Positions 23,720 to 33,703 of a DNA stretch of 64,000 nt are shown here, one piece after another (the stretch's first letter is position 1; each line of letters starts with the position of its first letter). The DNA is from Hypomyces perniciosus (taxonomy: Eukaryota > Ascomycota > Sordariomycetes > Hypocreales > Hypocreaceae), in the NCBI GenBank assembly GCA_008477525.1, contig SPDT01000002.1, positions 744,001 to 808,000 of the forward strand, written 5' to 3'. The notes below the pieces were generated by a model. The model was not told the origin of the DNA, did not search any database, and saw only the letters and a program-made list of their open reading frames with translations. A program made the translations under genes and the position numbers.

Positions 23720-24811
23720 TCACATCTTCTTAAGTCGCCTGTTGGCCACTCTGACTTTGCCTTCCACGCGATCGACATTGTCATCTAGAGAGTCTAGCAA
23801 TTCGGTCTGCCTCTCCACTTCTTCGTTGATCTGGATGCCCATCTCCTTCTGTCTTCGTATAATGGCTGCCAGTTGGTCGATTTGTTGATCTTGCCCCTGG
23901 ATTTCCCGCTTCTGTAGTAGCAGAACACCCTGGTTGTCGAGTTCTCGCGTCTTGTCCGTCTCTGGTAATGGAGCCCCCAGCACACGGCCTGTTGGTGTAG
24001 GTCTATGACCGCCCAAGAGACTCGCTCTGTTTGAGGAAGAGGCTTGAACATGACCCAGGCCTCCACGACTTGTTGCTGGTGATGAGCCAGGCATGCTGCT
24101 GGCGAGCTTATCCAACCCGTCACGCTCCATCTTGGCAGCAGAGACAAGATCCCGTCGCCGCCGTAGCTCACCATCACCCAACCTGCTTGATTCCTGCATC
24201 TTGCGGAGGCCGTCAGCCATGTTGTTGATCAGCCCCCCAGCCTTTACCAGCACCCTCTTCGCTGCTGCTGCCGCCTCCGCCGCCGCCGTGAGGTTCCCGC
24301 TGTCCGCTGCCCCATCTCGTCTCGAAAGAGCCTGTCTCGCTTCGTGTAGGCATTGCTTCAATTCTCGATGGACCTCTAGCCATGTTCCCGGGTCAGCCGT
24401 CCCTGATGCTGCACTACCAACCATCCCAGCCGCCGAGGCAGTGGAGTTGCTCGCGCTAGAGCTCGGTAGGTTGAGGAACACCCTCCAGGCCGATGTATCC
24501 CTCCATCGTCGATCTGGTGACTCTGCGATCGTTCGGAGGTACTTCTCCAGCCCCAGCTGTCGCTCTCGCGTGAGGTCGGGAGACCTGACCGTGGACTTGA
24601 GCCAATGCTTTCCAGGGAGAGGATGTGGCGGCGGAGCGCCAACCTGCTCGACCAAGGCGCTGTGAAGGACGGCGAATTCAGAATATCGCTTCTGGACGAC
24701 GAAAGAGCGCAGGGGAAGGCGGAGTGTAATGTTGTACAGGGTGAATGGCTTGGAGGAGCCTTCGTCGGAGACGCTCGTGGACGGTATTGCGATTTCGGGA
24801 GGTGGTGCCAT
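23720..24811 (-). CDS. VAM7: Vam7-type PX-domain Qc-SNARE
   Basis: Vacuolar SNARE that binds PI3P through an N-terminal PX domain and joins the HOPS-assisted trans-SNARE complex in vacuole fusion. From the ATG at 24811 it has 363 residues. A PX-like fold occupies about residues 8-115 (NITLRLP, VVQKRYSEF, PPLPGKHW-like elements). A long linker with Ala/Ser tracts follows, then a C-terminal SNARE helix of about 60 residues with heptad spacing (QDQQIDQLAAIIRRQKEMG). A central Gln in EVERQTELL probably marks the zero layer. There is no C-terminal membrane anchor, as in Vam7. An in-frame ATG 24 bp upstream (24835) is possible, but the MAPPP start looks more natural. Confidence 0.9.
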   Translation of the reverse strand: MAPPPEIAIPSTSVSDEGSSKPFTLYNITLRLPLRSFVVQKRYSEFAVLHSALVEQVGAPPPHPLPGKHWLKSTVRSPDLTRERQLGLEKYLRTIAESPDRRWRDTSAWRVFLNLPSSSASNSTASAAGMVGSAASGTADPGTWLEVHRELKQCLHEARQALSRRDGAADSGNLTAAAEAAAAAKRVLVKAGGLINNMADGLRKMQESSRLGDGELRRRRDLVSAAKMERDGLDKLASSMPGSSPATSRGGLGHVQASSSNRASLLGGHRPTPTGRVLGAPLPETDKTRELDNQGVLLLQKREIQGQDQQIDQLAAIIRRQKEMGIQINEEVERQTELLDSLDDNVDRVEGKVRVANRRLKKM

Positions 24812-25745
24812 CTTCAGATCTCTGCACTCTGCCAACTCGCGATTGCAGTAAACGTGGGCTGAATAGTTGTTATTTTTGGTGATAAAAGTTGATATATGCT
24901 TTGTTGTCGCCGTCCAGATATTGCTGGCCTTTTAACTTTTAATGTTCTGTATGATGATGCAAGCGTTAGATGGACGGTGGGAACGTTCAGTGGAACCCAC
25001 AAAGCTTTTAGCGCCTGGGGCCGCCTAATTAATACTTGACGGGAAGGGTCAGCCACTAAATTGAGCGCTACTCCGCGCATATGCACTTCGTACTCGTATA
25101 GAAGATAGAAACCACCTGAAGCTTTATCAAGGAGCAAACGGCACGCATCCATGGTCATCCACGGGTGTCAGAAGGACGTTAAAAGCGGTTCCTGGATATT
25201 AATAGTGGCGCTTGAACAAAGAACGCTGACTGATTTGGCTCGAGTTTCTTTGTTTCCATATTCACCCGGGTCTGCATTCTAATCTGTCAATCTGCTTCAA
25301 CCATATTTACTTCGTACAGCAGTGTACTTTGTACTTCGTAGATCCATGCACATTACTCCCTACTGCAGGAGGTAATTGGCTTCCCCAGGCTTCCACGCCT
25401 TGGTTATTTCCTATCTCCCATAGCGCAGTACATAGTAATGTAGGCAGTCATATCTCGGAGCTTGTTTCACTGCGCAGTTGTAGATGCCTAGGATTGTGAG
25501 GTAGTACTAGCACCATGTCCTTCCACTCATGCACACTCAAATCCTCCTGTCCAACAATTTTACTGGGTTGCTCTATAAAATCCACATTCTCAAATCTCAC
25601 TCGGGTGAGAGTATGTCCGGCGCCACTCATCAATGCATTCATCATGTACATGCAACCGCAGCCGTCCGCTAGATCGACACTGGCCTGGTACACGTTTCCC
25701 CCCCACAAATTCAGATTCCATGCTTTCAAGTCTCCGACAGGTCCA
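24812..25745. other. Intergenic region between VAM7 and EB1
   Basis: Holds the VAM7 promoter and EB1 3' region. TACTTCGTA/TACTTTGTA copies form a cluster at about 25311-25340. The open frame at 25448-25745 on the minus strand follows the EB1 stop and is probably untranslated. Confidence 0.55.
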
Positions 25746-26693
25746 TTAAAACGTCTCTTGGTCATCCAGACCCTCAGCCTCCGCGGGAATCTCGAAGCCC
25801 TCTTCTGTGGAGTACAAAATGGTCTGGATATGCTTGACCAAGCCGTCCTCCTGTTTCTCCAGTTCTGGGTCTTCTTCAACAGCCTGCTGGATCAGCAACT
25901 CAATGTCACGGAGCTTGCTGAAGTAGAAGTCTCGTTCGCGCTCGAGGCCAGTGACCGTCTCCTTAAGGGTAGCATTCTCCTGCTGCAAGGCGGCAGTGCC
26001 TGGTCCCGCAGCCTTCGCGATGCGTGGGCCAGTGCTAGGGGTTGTACCTCTCCGAGCACTCGTATTCGAAGGGACAGGGGCCCTGGCAGTGGCGGCGCCG
26101 GCAGGTGGCAAAGCGCCTCCTTTTCTCCGTGCGACGGCGTCGTAGTCGTGGTCCGGGAAGTTGAGGTCCCAGAACTTCTTCGTCCATTGCAAGAACTCCA
26201 GGTTGTCCTGCATCTTGCACTTGACCAGGGATTCGACAGGGATGGGCTTCTCGATTTGGTGTTTGGCAAATGAGTCTGTGTGCGGCAGATGTCTTAGAGC
26301 ATGGTTCTGCAGGAAAAGGGGGCGAGCCAGGGGGTCAGATTGCGCGTACTTTGCAGGACCTTGAAGTTTTGGATGTAGGCGTATTCGCCGTTGGCGTTGA
26401 ATTTGACCTTGGACATGGGGATGTCCATGAAGATGCTGTCAAAAACCTGGCAGAGCGCGGCGCTGTAGTGAAGCTCATGTCAGAGATCTTGTCTTGTGAT
26501 ATCGTAGCAGGTGTCATTCGCCGGGCGGGGTGAGGTACGTGGCGACTCACCCAGTACCGCACTGCTCAACCTTGGTCATGTTAAGCTGGAGGAGGCTGTT
26601 AAGCCAATTGACAAGCTCTTGTCTGTAGTCCTGGTGTCAGCTGCAGGTGCCTGCTGCTCGGTGAGAGGATAAGTCGAACCTGGATTCGCCCAT
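25746..26693 (-). CDS. BIM1: EB1/Bim1/Mal3 microtubule plus-end-binding protein
   Basis: End-binding protein that tracks growing microtubule plus ends. I reconstruct four exons: 26693-26680, 26622-26551, 26462-26350 and 26275-25746, giving 242 residues, the usual fungal size. The N-terminus reads MGESRQELVNWLNSLL. A calponin-homology domain follows (about 1-105, including KFNANGEYAYIQNFKVLQ and the EKPIPVESLVKCKMQDN block). A basic linker (about 110-160) and a coiled-coil EB1 dimerisation domain (ERERDFYFSKLRDIELLIQ) follow. The end is an acidic tail finishing ETF, resembling the acidic-aromatic tail that CAP-Gly proteins bind. Intron 1 uses a weak GTTCGA donor and a 14 nt first coding exon; the other junctions are standard. 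The exon chain restores the family sequence without gaps. Confidence 0.9.
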
Positions 26694-27704
26694 CGTGACG
26701 GATAGTTGAGTATATTGCGAAGAGCAAAGGGGGGTTTGGTTCTCGCGATGACACAACGGTCGAAATGAGAGAGAGACGCGCGCGAAGGAATGAGATGTCG
26801 GGACAGACGTCGGGGGTATCGAGCCGAAATAGACGAGAAGAAGGCTGCAGCGTGGAAGCGCAAGGCAGCGAGAAAAGAGGGTGATGGAGGGAAAATTATT
26901 CAATCATTCGTTCGCGTGGTGATAATCAAATGTGCATCATTAGGCGGCCAGTAGTAATGCCATTTGGGCGGTGTCGTCCAATCAACCGTGGCGGGGTTAC
27001 TCTGGCAAACAAACAGCGAGGTACCAAAGTACCCAAGTACCCAAGTACCTCCTATAGTGCCTAATGTCACTCTCCCTCCTGAAATCTGCCGCTATTATCC
27101 TAGTCCTCATTTATTGCATCCGATATCATCTATCTGGGTCTCGGAATGATAGCAGCTTAATTAGGTTCTAATTATGATTTTTATTTGATTTTATGGCTAA
27201 TATGATATATGTATCCTCAACTATTCATATGCAACATATTCTTACTATTTTGTCGACCGGTATTGTATTGCTTCGTGTCCTGCGTACAGCACGACGGCCA
27301 ATATGTTTGCGCCTCTCTGGCGACCTGTTCTTGGCTTGCTTGAGTTCCTCTTCTATTTCCTCGAAAACAGAATAGCAGTCAACCCACGTTATCATTTAGA
27401 GAGTTGTCTCTGTCCATCACAATACTGCCGTGTCGTCTTCTGCATCCTTTCCGTCCCACGACTTGTTCGACCGGTATCCAGGGGCGGAGGAATTGCATGT
27501 CGACTCCTCCGTTTCACACGCCTTTTTATGTATCTTTTCGATCTCCCATTCCTCTTTACCCTCCACTAATACCGGACATGGTGATTTAGCTTGCCCTCCA
27601 AACAGGTCCTTGTCCTTTGGATTGGGATATAGATGTGCGACTGATATGAGTTCCTGTATCTTCCGTTTTGGTGGGAAGTTCAGTCTATAAGACAAGGGAC
27701 CGAC
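26694..27704. other. Intergenic region, moderately AT-rich
   Basis: EB1 promoter side, then AT-richer DNA (about 27050-27300) without a supportable gene. A short direct repeat of GTACC(C/T)AAGTACC-type words lies near 27018-27050. Confidence 0.5.
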
Positions 27705-29100
27705 TCACTCCACGATATCGAATGGTCGTGCTGGCGAGCACGAATCATCCCCCGACGTCGATTTGCTTGACTTCCGATATGGGGCTATGTCTTCGTGTTT
27801 CGGTACTAATAAAGGAACAGGACGACCTGCAGCATCAACTTGAGCATCGCCAATAATGCTTGGGGGCTGACTTGAGTTCTTTGAAGTATCGGCGGCGATC
27901 AGTAGAGCAGCTGACAGTAGTTTCAAATTATCGCTTACATGAGGCGCTTGAAGTTTTAAACTGATCCGGGCGCTGGTTGTCGAAGAAATAAGTCCACAAC
28001 CCCAGGGCAAGCTGGATTGAGATCCCCGGCGCGAGGGCCCGCGAAATACACCTGATCATAGACAGTAATCCCATCATCCATTGTCCACTGGTACTAGACA
28101 GCGAGTTAGCAGCAAGACAGGAGTGAGGTAAGGCGAGACATACGTTGGCAAAAGTCAATCACCGACAACGAGTTGGCCTGATCCAGGGCCACCTCGCTGC
28201 TCCCTAGCATCCCGCTCGCCATCATCTCGCTGCTTAGCGGAGCCACTCTTGTGCTCCATGGCTTGAAGCACCTTGTGCACCGTAACTTGAAGGCGTTGCA
28301 CACGAGGCTGCCCTCCAGTTAGCCACTGTCGAGCTGGTACGGCACTGATACTTACAAGAACCAATTGGGCCTTGCCCAACTCCGTGACAAGTTGACCTGC
28401 CATCGGGCGGTAGTCGGACAAGACAAACTCACACGTCGTGTTGCTACCAGTACAATGAGTGCACTTGTTGGAGGCAGCTAGCCACTGATCAGCTGGTAAC
28501 TCGCGATGGGATAAACGGTACTCACATTCATTATCGACGCGCTCGTGATGGATGGAAGCTGACGAAGATCGGATTCTCTGATCCCAGTCTGGACAAATCT
28601 CATGGGGGAACAGACGCCGCACAAGTGGGCGGCGACACCGTTTGGCGCAATGTTGACCTGTTCACGGAGAGCATTAAAGACAATGCGACAAACCCAGAAC
28701 GAGTGGAGAGGAAACTGGCTGATCTTCCGCTGGTGGAAGGGTTTATTCTTCTGATGCTGAGGATAACAACGATCGCAATCACCGTTGTGGCTGGCAGGCT
28801 ATAAGCCTTTCCCGTAGCTTGGATCCGTTCTTTGACCATCATCAACTTCTCATTCGCATCTCGGTATCCTGGCCAGCTCGAGAAAGTCTTTGCTCCCAAC
28901 ACTCGTGTGCGTATGCATTTCTCGACGCATTGTTTGAAGCACATCGAAGTCATCAGGGGACCACCAGTACAATCCCAGGTGGCGAGACGGCCGAGGGAAC
29001 GGCGACACAGGGCCTTGACGACTAAACAGAGAGTTAACAGCAATCCTCCAGCGAGGAGCCAGGCAAGACAGGTACTTACAGAGTCATCGAGGAGTTAGTC
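27705..29100 (-). CDS. Unresolved intron-rich accessory gene, possibly degenerate
   Basis: I do not recognise this gene. Four intervals look like introns on the minus strand: 29022-29079, 28478-28525, 28308-28355 and 28094-28143. Each has a GTRAGT or GTATGT donor and AG end, and three have TAAC branch words. Between them lie open stretches with protein-like composition. One carries a CxxCx6C half-cluster (KCTHCTGSNTTC) followed by FVLSDYRPMAGQLVTELGKAQ. An alternative frame through the same exons is also open and carries LCGVC and CTRC pairs, so the frame is ambiguous. No clean ATG-to-stop model could be built; one path ends near 28155. It may be a zinc-binding accessory protein or a decaying gene. 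The limits given are only the outer bounds of the open segments. Confidence 0.4.
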
Positions 29101-29495
29101 TATAGAAGTAGATTTTGCGAGGCATTGAGCATAGTGTGATATGCGTCGCAACGCCGGCGTTCTTCTCCAGCAGGACCAATGAAGCCGAGGCTTAGCCATG
29201 GAGTACCACAATAAAGGAAGACTTGTCTCTTATCGTCAGGGTCATCGTTGTCCTTATACCTCTGATACAATAGACACAGGCGTCGTTTGTTGCATGTTGT
29301 GAACCTGGTGTAACTTGGTTCGCAGACTGGGAGAATATATGCTAACTTTTGCCGTTTCTCAATGAGGGCTTTGTTTGCTTCCCTCGCCATTGGCTCGAGT
29401 GTGGTGTAGAGTGGCCGGCTGATCTCTGAGTCGGCACGGGTGTCGTCATTGCTCCAGATCGAGATCGGGATAACAGTGTAGCCTTCCACTTCTCG
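29098..29495 (-). CDS. Unrecognised exon or small ORF, about 130 residues
   Basis: An open frame without an in-frame ATG near its 5' end, so it is probably a 3' exon or a fragment rather than a complete gene. The protein has balanced composition (GYTVIPISIWSNDD, PLYTTLEPMAREANKALIEK, YCGTPWLSLGFIGPAGEERR) and ends at a TAG at about 29098-29100. It lies just upstream of the intron-rich accessory gene on the same strand and may be part of it through an exon junction I could not place. No family recognised. Confidence 0.35.
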
Positions 29496-30447
29496 AACAA
29501 TTTGTTTTATTCACCTCTTCTCCCCCTTGAGGTTCGGTTTCGTGGCCTCAAAAGTCTTCGCTATCGGTCTAGGTAGGTACTTTGGTTCATATCACGGTTG
29601 GGGCCGACTCAACTTCATCGCTTAGAAGTAATACGGATATATATATCTATAAGGCTTGATAAAAGGAGAAACCCTGTGATAAGTAGTCAGTATAAGACGA
29701 CAATACAGCACGATACTGACCCATAGAGGATACGACCAAGAAACGGAACACTTACCAATCGATAAAATTAAAGAGGAAAGGAAAAGGAGAAAAGAGGGAG
29801 AGTCATGGGGGCTAATGAGATATATAACAGGAGCCGTGACAGATGCACGCAGCCGAACAATAGGTGCCAATACACTCATTGAAGGTGCCAACATTACATA
29901 AAATGATAGGGAGTTAAGAATCTATTGATATAACACTATGACAGGGTCTATTGAACAACACACCACAATAGGCCAGGCAGACAGCGAGCCAGCGGCTAGA
30001 TACCTAAAAGCAAATAACTTGCCCTTCCCTAGTAAGTGAAGCTAGGTGCTGCCACTGAGCTTCTAAGAGCCGAGATCACCATGACCACGGGTCGATAACT
30101 CAACACAGTTTTATGGATCACCCTTTAGTTAGACTAGAGCTGTGAATAAAACAATACTAGTATAACTATACAATAGTAAACAATAGTAAAATTTTAAGAT
30201 TGATTTGTTATTTATACAACAACCTTCACGAAGTGGTTTTGGCATTTTTATTTTATTTTTTCTATTCTTAGCCCCGAAAACCTAATCTTAATTAGGCAGT
30301 ATCACGTGTATTGCAGGCCAGGGGTCCAGGTTTTCTCACCGCCAAAATTTCTAGGTGGCAGAAAACGACAAAGCTGCATGAATGCTGCTCTGAAATTTTG
30401 CGAAGCTGCCCCGCCAGTATCAGCAGCATATATCAATAAAATTCAAG
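29496..30447. other. AT-rich intergenic region upstream of DRS1
   Basis: No gene recognised. The stretch from about 30120 to 30300 is strongly AT-rich. DRS1 promoter elements should lie within the last few hundred bases. Confidence 0.5.
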
Positions 30448-32811
30448 ATGGCGCCGTCGCACAAAAGACCAATTGAAAGCGACTTCATTCATACCCTCTC
30501 GGATAACGAGGGTGAAGTTTTCGAGGGGGAAGAGGTCCCTGCTCAGCCTCCGAAGAAGAAGGCAAAGACCACCAGCAAGAAGTCGGCCAAGGCAACCAAG
30601 GATGAAGCACCTGAACGAGAAGAGACTGATGGTGTCTGGGGCGAAAAGGACGAAGATGATGGCGCAATGGATTCCGAATTTGAGTTCATGGTCGACGATG
30701 CCGGCGAATTTGACACAGAGGAATTCGAAGGCTGGGGATTTGATGGCGCAAAAAAGGGCATGAATGCCGACAAGAAGGGCGTCGACTTGGATGAGATTAT
30801 ACGGAGGCGAAGGGAGAAGAAGAACAAAAAAAAACGGCGAAGAAAATACCGACAATATCGAGGAGGATTCCAAGAGCGATGCTGACGTTGAGATGGATGA
30901 CGAGGATGACGAGGTCTTGGCGGACGACGCCTTCGGCATGAACGTTGACTCGGAGGAGGAGGAAGAGAAGGATGGTGATGAACAATCTGGTGAAGAGGAG
31001 GCTGAGCTCGAAGACGGGGATGAGCCAGCTTCAGATGATGATTCTGTAGCTACACCAGTGGCCCACCCAGACGACATGTCAGATGACAGCGAAGCGGAAG
31101 ACCCTGAGGAACAAGCGAAACGAGATGCTTTCTTTGCCCCCGAAGAGAAGCAAACGCCCGGAAAGAAGAGAGATACTTCATCCTTCCAGGCAATGTCCTT
31201 GTCACGGCCCATCCTTCGAGGTGTGACTGCTGTTGGCTTCTCGAAGCCAACCCCAATTCAGGCAAAGACTATTCCCATTGCTCTTATGGGAAAAGATCTC
31301 GTTGGAGGTGCAGTCACTGGTTCAGGAAAGACGGCAGCATTTGTGTTGCCAATTCTTGAACGACTTCTCTATCGGCCTAAGAAGATCGCCACCACACGAG
31401 TTGTCATTCTCACCCCCACTCGTGAGCTTGCAATCCAGTGTCATGCTGTTGCCACCAAGCTGGCGGCTCATACCGACATCAAGTTCACCCTTGCGGTCGG
31501 TGGTCTCAGCGTGAAGGTTCAGGAAGCCGAACTTCGGTTGCGACCTGATGTCATTATTGCAACCCCCGGTCGTTTCATTGATCACATGAGGAATTCGGCC
31601 AGCTTCACTGTTGATACCGTGGAGATTCTCGTGCTCGATGAAGCTGACCGAATGCTTGAGGATGGTTTCGCCGATGAGCTGAACGAAATTCTGACTACTC
31701 TGCCGAAGTCACGTCAAACAATGCTGTTTTCCGCCACCATGACATCTACCGTCGACCGCCTCATCAAGGTCGGATTGAATAGGCCAGTCAGGATAATGGT
31801 GGATTCCCAAAAGAAGACCGCGGGCACTCTTATACAAGAATTTGTCCGATTGCGTCCGGGGCGTGAAGAAAAGCGAATGGGCTATCTTGTTCATGTTTGC
31901 AAAAGGCTCTATACAGAAAGGGTCATTATTTTCTTCCGTCAAAAGAAGGAAGCTCACAGAGCCCGTATCATTTTTGGCCTGCTAGGTCTCTCCTGTGCAG
32001 AGTTGCACGGTAGTATGAATCAAACACAAGTGAGTACAACCGCCATGATTAGTCCCGAGCTCCTGCTGACTTCTTGTAGCGTATTGCAAGCGTTGAGGAT
32101 TTCCGAGACGGTAAGGTTTCCTATCTGCTCGCAACTGACTTGGCGTCTCGTGGTTTGGATATCAAAGGTGTCGATACTGTCATAAACTACGAAGCTCCTC
32201 AGTCAGTGGAAATCTACGTCCACCGAGTTGGTCGAACGGCTCGTGCTGGGCGAAACGGTACATCCTTGACTCTGGCTGCCGAACCCGATCGCAAGGTGGT
32301 CAAAGCCGCCGTCAAGGCTGGCAAGGATCAAGGATCTAAAATCATCAGCCGCATTATAGAGGCCAGTGAAGTCGATAAGTGGCAGACCGAGATTGACGGC
32401 ATGTCTGATGAGATTGAAGAGATCATGAAGGAGGAGAAGGAGGAGAGACAGATTGCCCAGGCCGAGATGCAGATCAAGAGGGGCGTGAACATCATTGAGC
32501 ACGAAGCGGAGATCAAGTCGCGACCCAAGCGAACATGGTTCGAGACGCAGCATGACAAGGACAAGGCCAAACAAGCCGGAAGAGATGAGCTGAACGGAGC
32601 TCAGGAGGCGAAGAAAAAGAAGGGTGCCGCCAAATTGAGCAATAAGGACAAGAAGAAACTGGATTTAAAGGCTATGAGGGCTGAAGGAAAGGAGTGGAAG
32701 AAGGGCAAGACTGCTGCAGCTGACGCTGCGGCCAAAGCCAAAGGTAAAGGGAAGAAGCCGGTTCCGAACAAAGGCAAGGCGAAGGTGCAGATGAAGAAAG
32801 GGAAGAGGTGA
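30448..32811 (+). CDS. DRS1: DEAD-box ATP-dependent RNA helicase DRS1 (frame break in A9 run)
   Basis: Nucleolar RNA helicase of 60S ribosomal-subunit assembly. The N-terminus (about 1-240) is acidic and lysine-rich, as in Drs1. The helicase core follows: a Q motif around FSKPTPIQ, motif I TGSGKT, motif II DEAD (VLDEADRM), motif III SAT, and motif [14 protein letters not shown] basic Lys-rich tail ends with QMKKGKR. An intron at 32030-32079 (GTGAGT..TGTAG) joins MNQTQ to [11 protein letters not shown]. The reading frame breaks at the A9 run 30826-30834: the first frame reads [11 protein letters not shown] and the rest continues from [12 protein letters not shown] one frame over. One A fewer gives a continuous 770-residue protein of normal length. 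The gene is probably intact in the organism, with either an assembly indel or slippage (see findings). Confidence 0.93.
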
Positions 32812-33703
32812 GCGGGGTTGGTGATGTAGTAAAGAGTAATGTTTTCTTGGTGTCATCTATGTATAAAATTCGTCTGCATCGATGAGTTGTGTTGTTGATG
32901 TTTGTTCCCACTCTGTGGTTATGGAGAGCTACCAAGCTATTACCTACCTAACGATCTCGGAAGGCTCTCCGCTAAAAGCGCCTCAGAGCGGAGTCTGTGA
33001 TGACATAATGTGCCTAGCTAGCAATAGATCCAATCTCGAGCTCAACTCAACTCAACGCTACAATCCATCAGGAACGATCACGAGTTCTGGTGATAGGCTA
33101 TCATTTTATCCTGTGGCCAACGGCATGAATGACGGTCCGCAACATAGCGCATGTCAGGTGCCGGCATCAGCACCACCGCCGCATGTGCCAAATCTGGGTG
33201 GCAGTCTGACTTCTGTCAGAAGACTGGCTCGCCTGAGAGATTGACGACATTTTGTATCGGCACTCTATTTGGTGCTCCGCCACCGGCCGTATAAAAGTCG
33301 ACTTGGGACTCACGGAGGTTTTGTATCTGACTCAATTAGTTGCCAAGGGCTAGGCATACAACCACCCAAGCTGGCTCCCTTCAGAATCTTCGGTCTCAGT
33401 CGTTTCCGTCCACCACCACGCCACACACAAGGCCTCCTTCGATTCTTGCTCCCGCGCACAGTCCGAGATCGGTATCGCGAACGACTGTTCCACTTCCACC
33501 TCGATACACTCCCGTACGTCAAGCATAGTCTCCAGAGCCGCATCTATCGCTACATCCTTGGACGGCAACACAAGCGCGCCACCAAGACTCGGCTTTTAGA
33601 CCTCGTCGCCTGGCATAGCCGACGGCTGCTACTAGGCTCCCCAAGACATCGACCGATCAAAGATGGGAAGAGACGATCCCCGGCATCATCTGGACTACTA
33701 AAG
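32812..33703. other. Intergenic region and APP1 leader
   Basis: The DRS1 3' end and APP1 promoter/leader. The APP1 reading frame is open back to 33269 but holds no ATG before 33704, so this part is most likely untranslated. Confidence 0.6.

Noticed and set aside
25448..25879. 143-codon minus-strand frame overlapping the EB1 3' end
   Set aside because: Begins inside EB1 in another frame and then lies in its 3' flank; no ATG context or family recognised.
33269..33703. 145-codon N-terminal extension of APP1
   Set aside because: The frame is open but has no ATG before 33704, and the segment does not resemble the App1 N-terminus.
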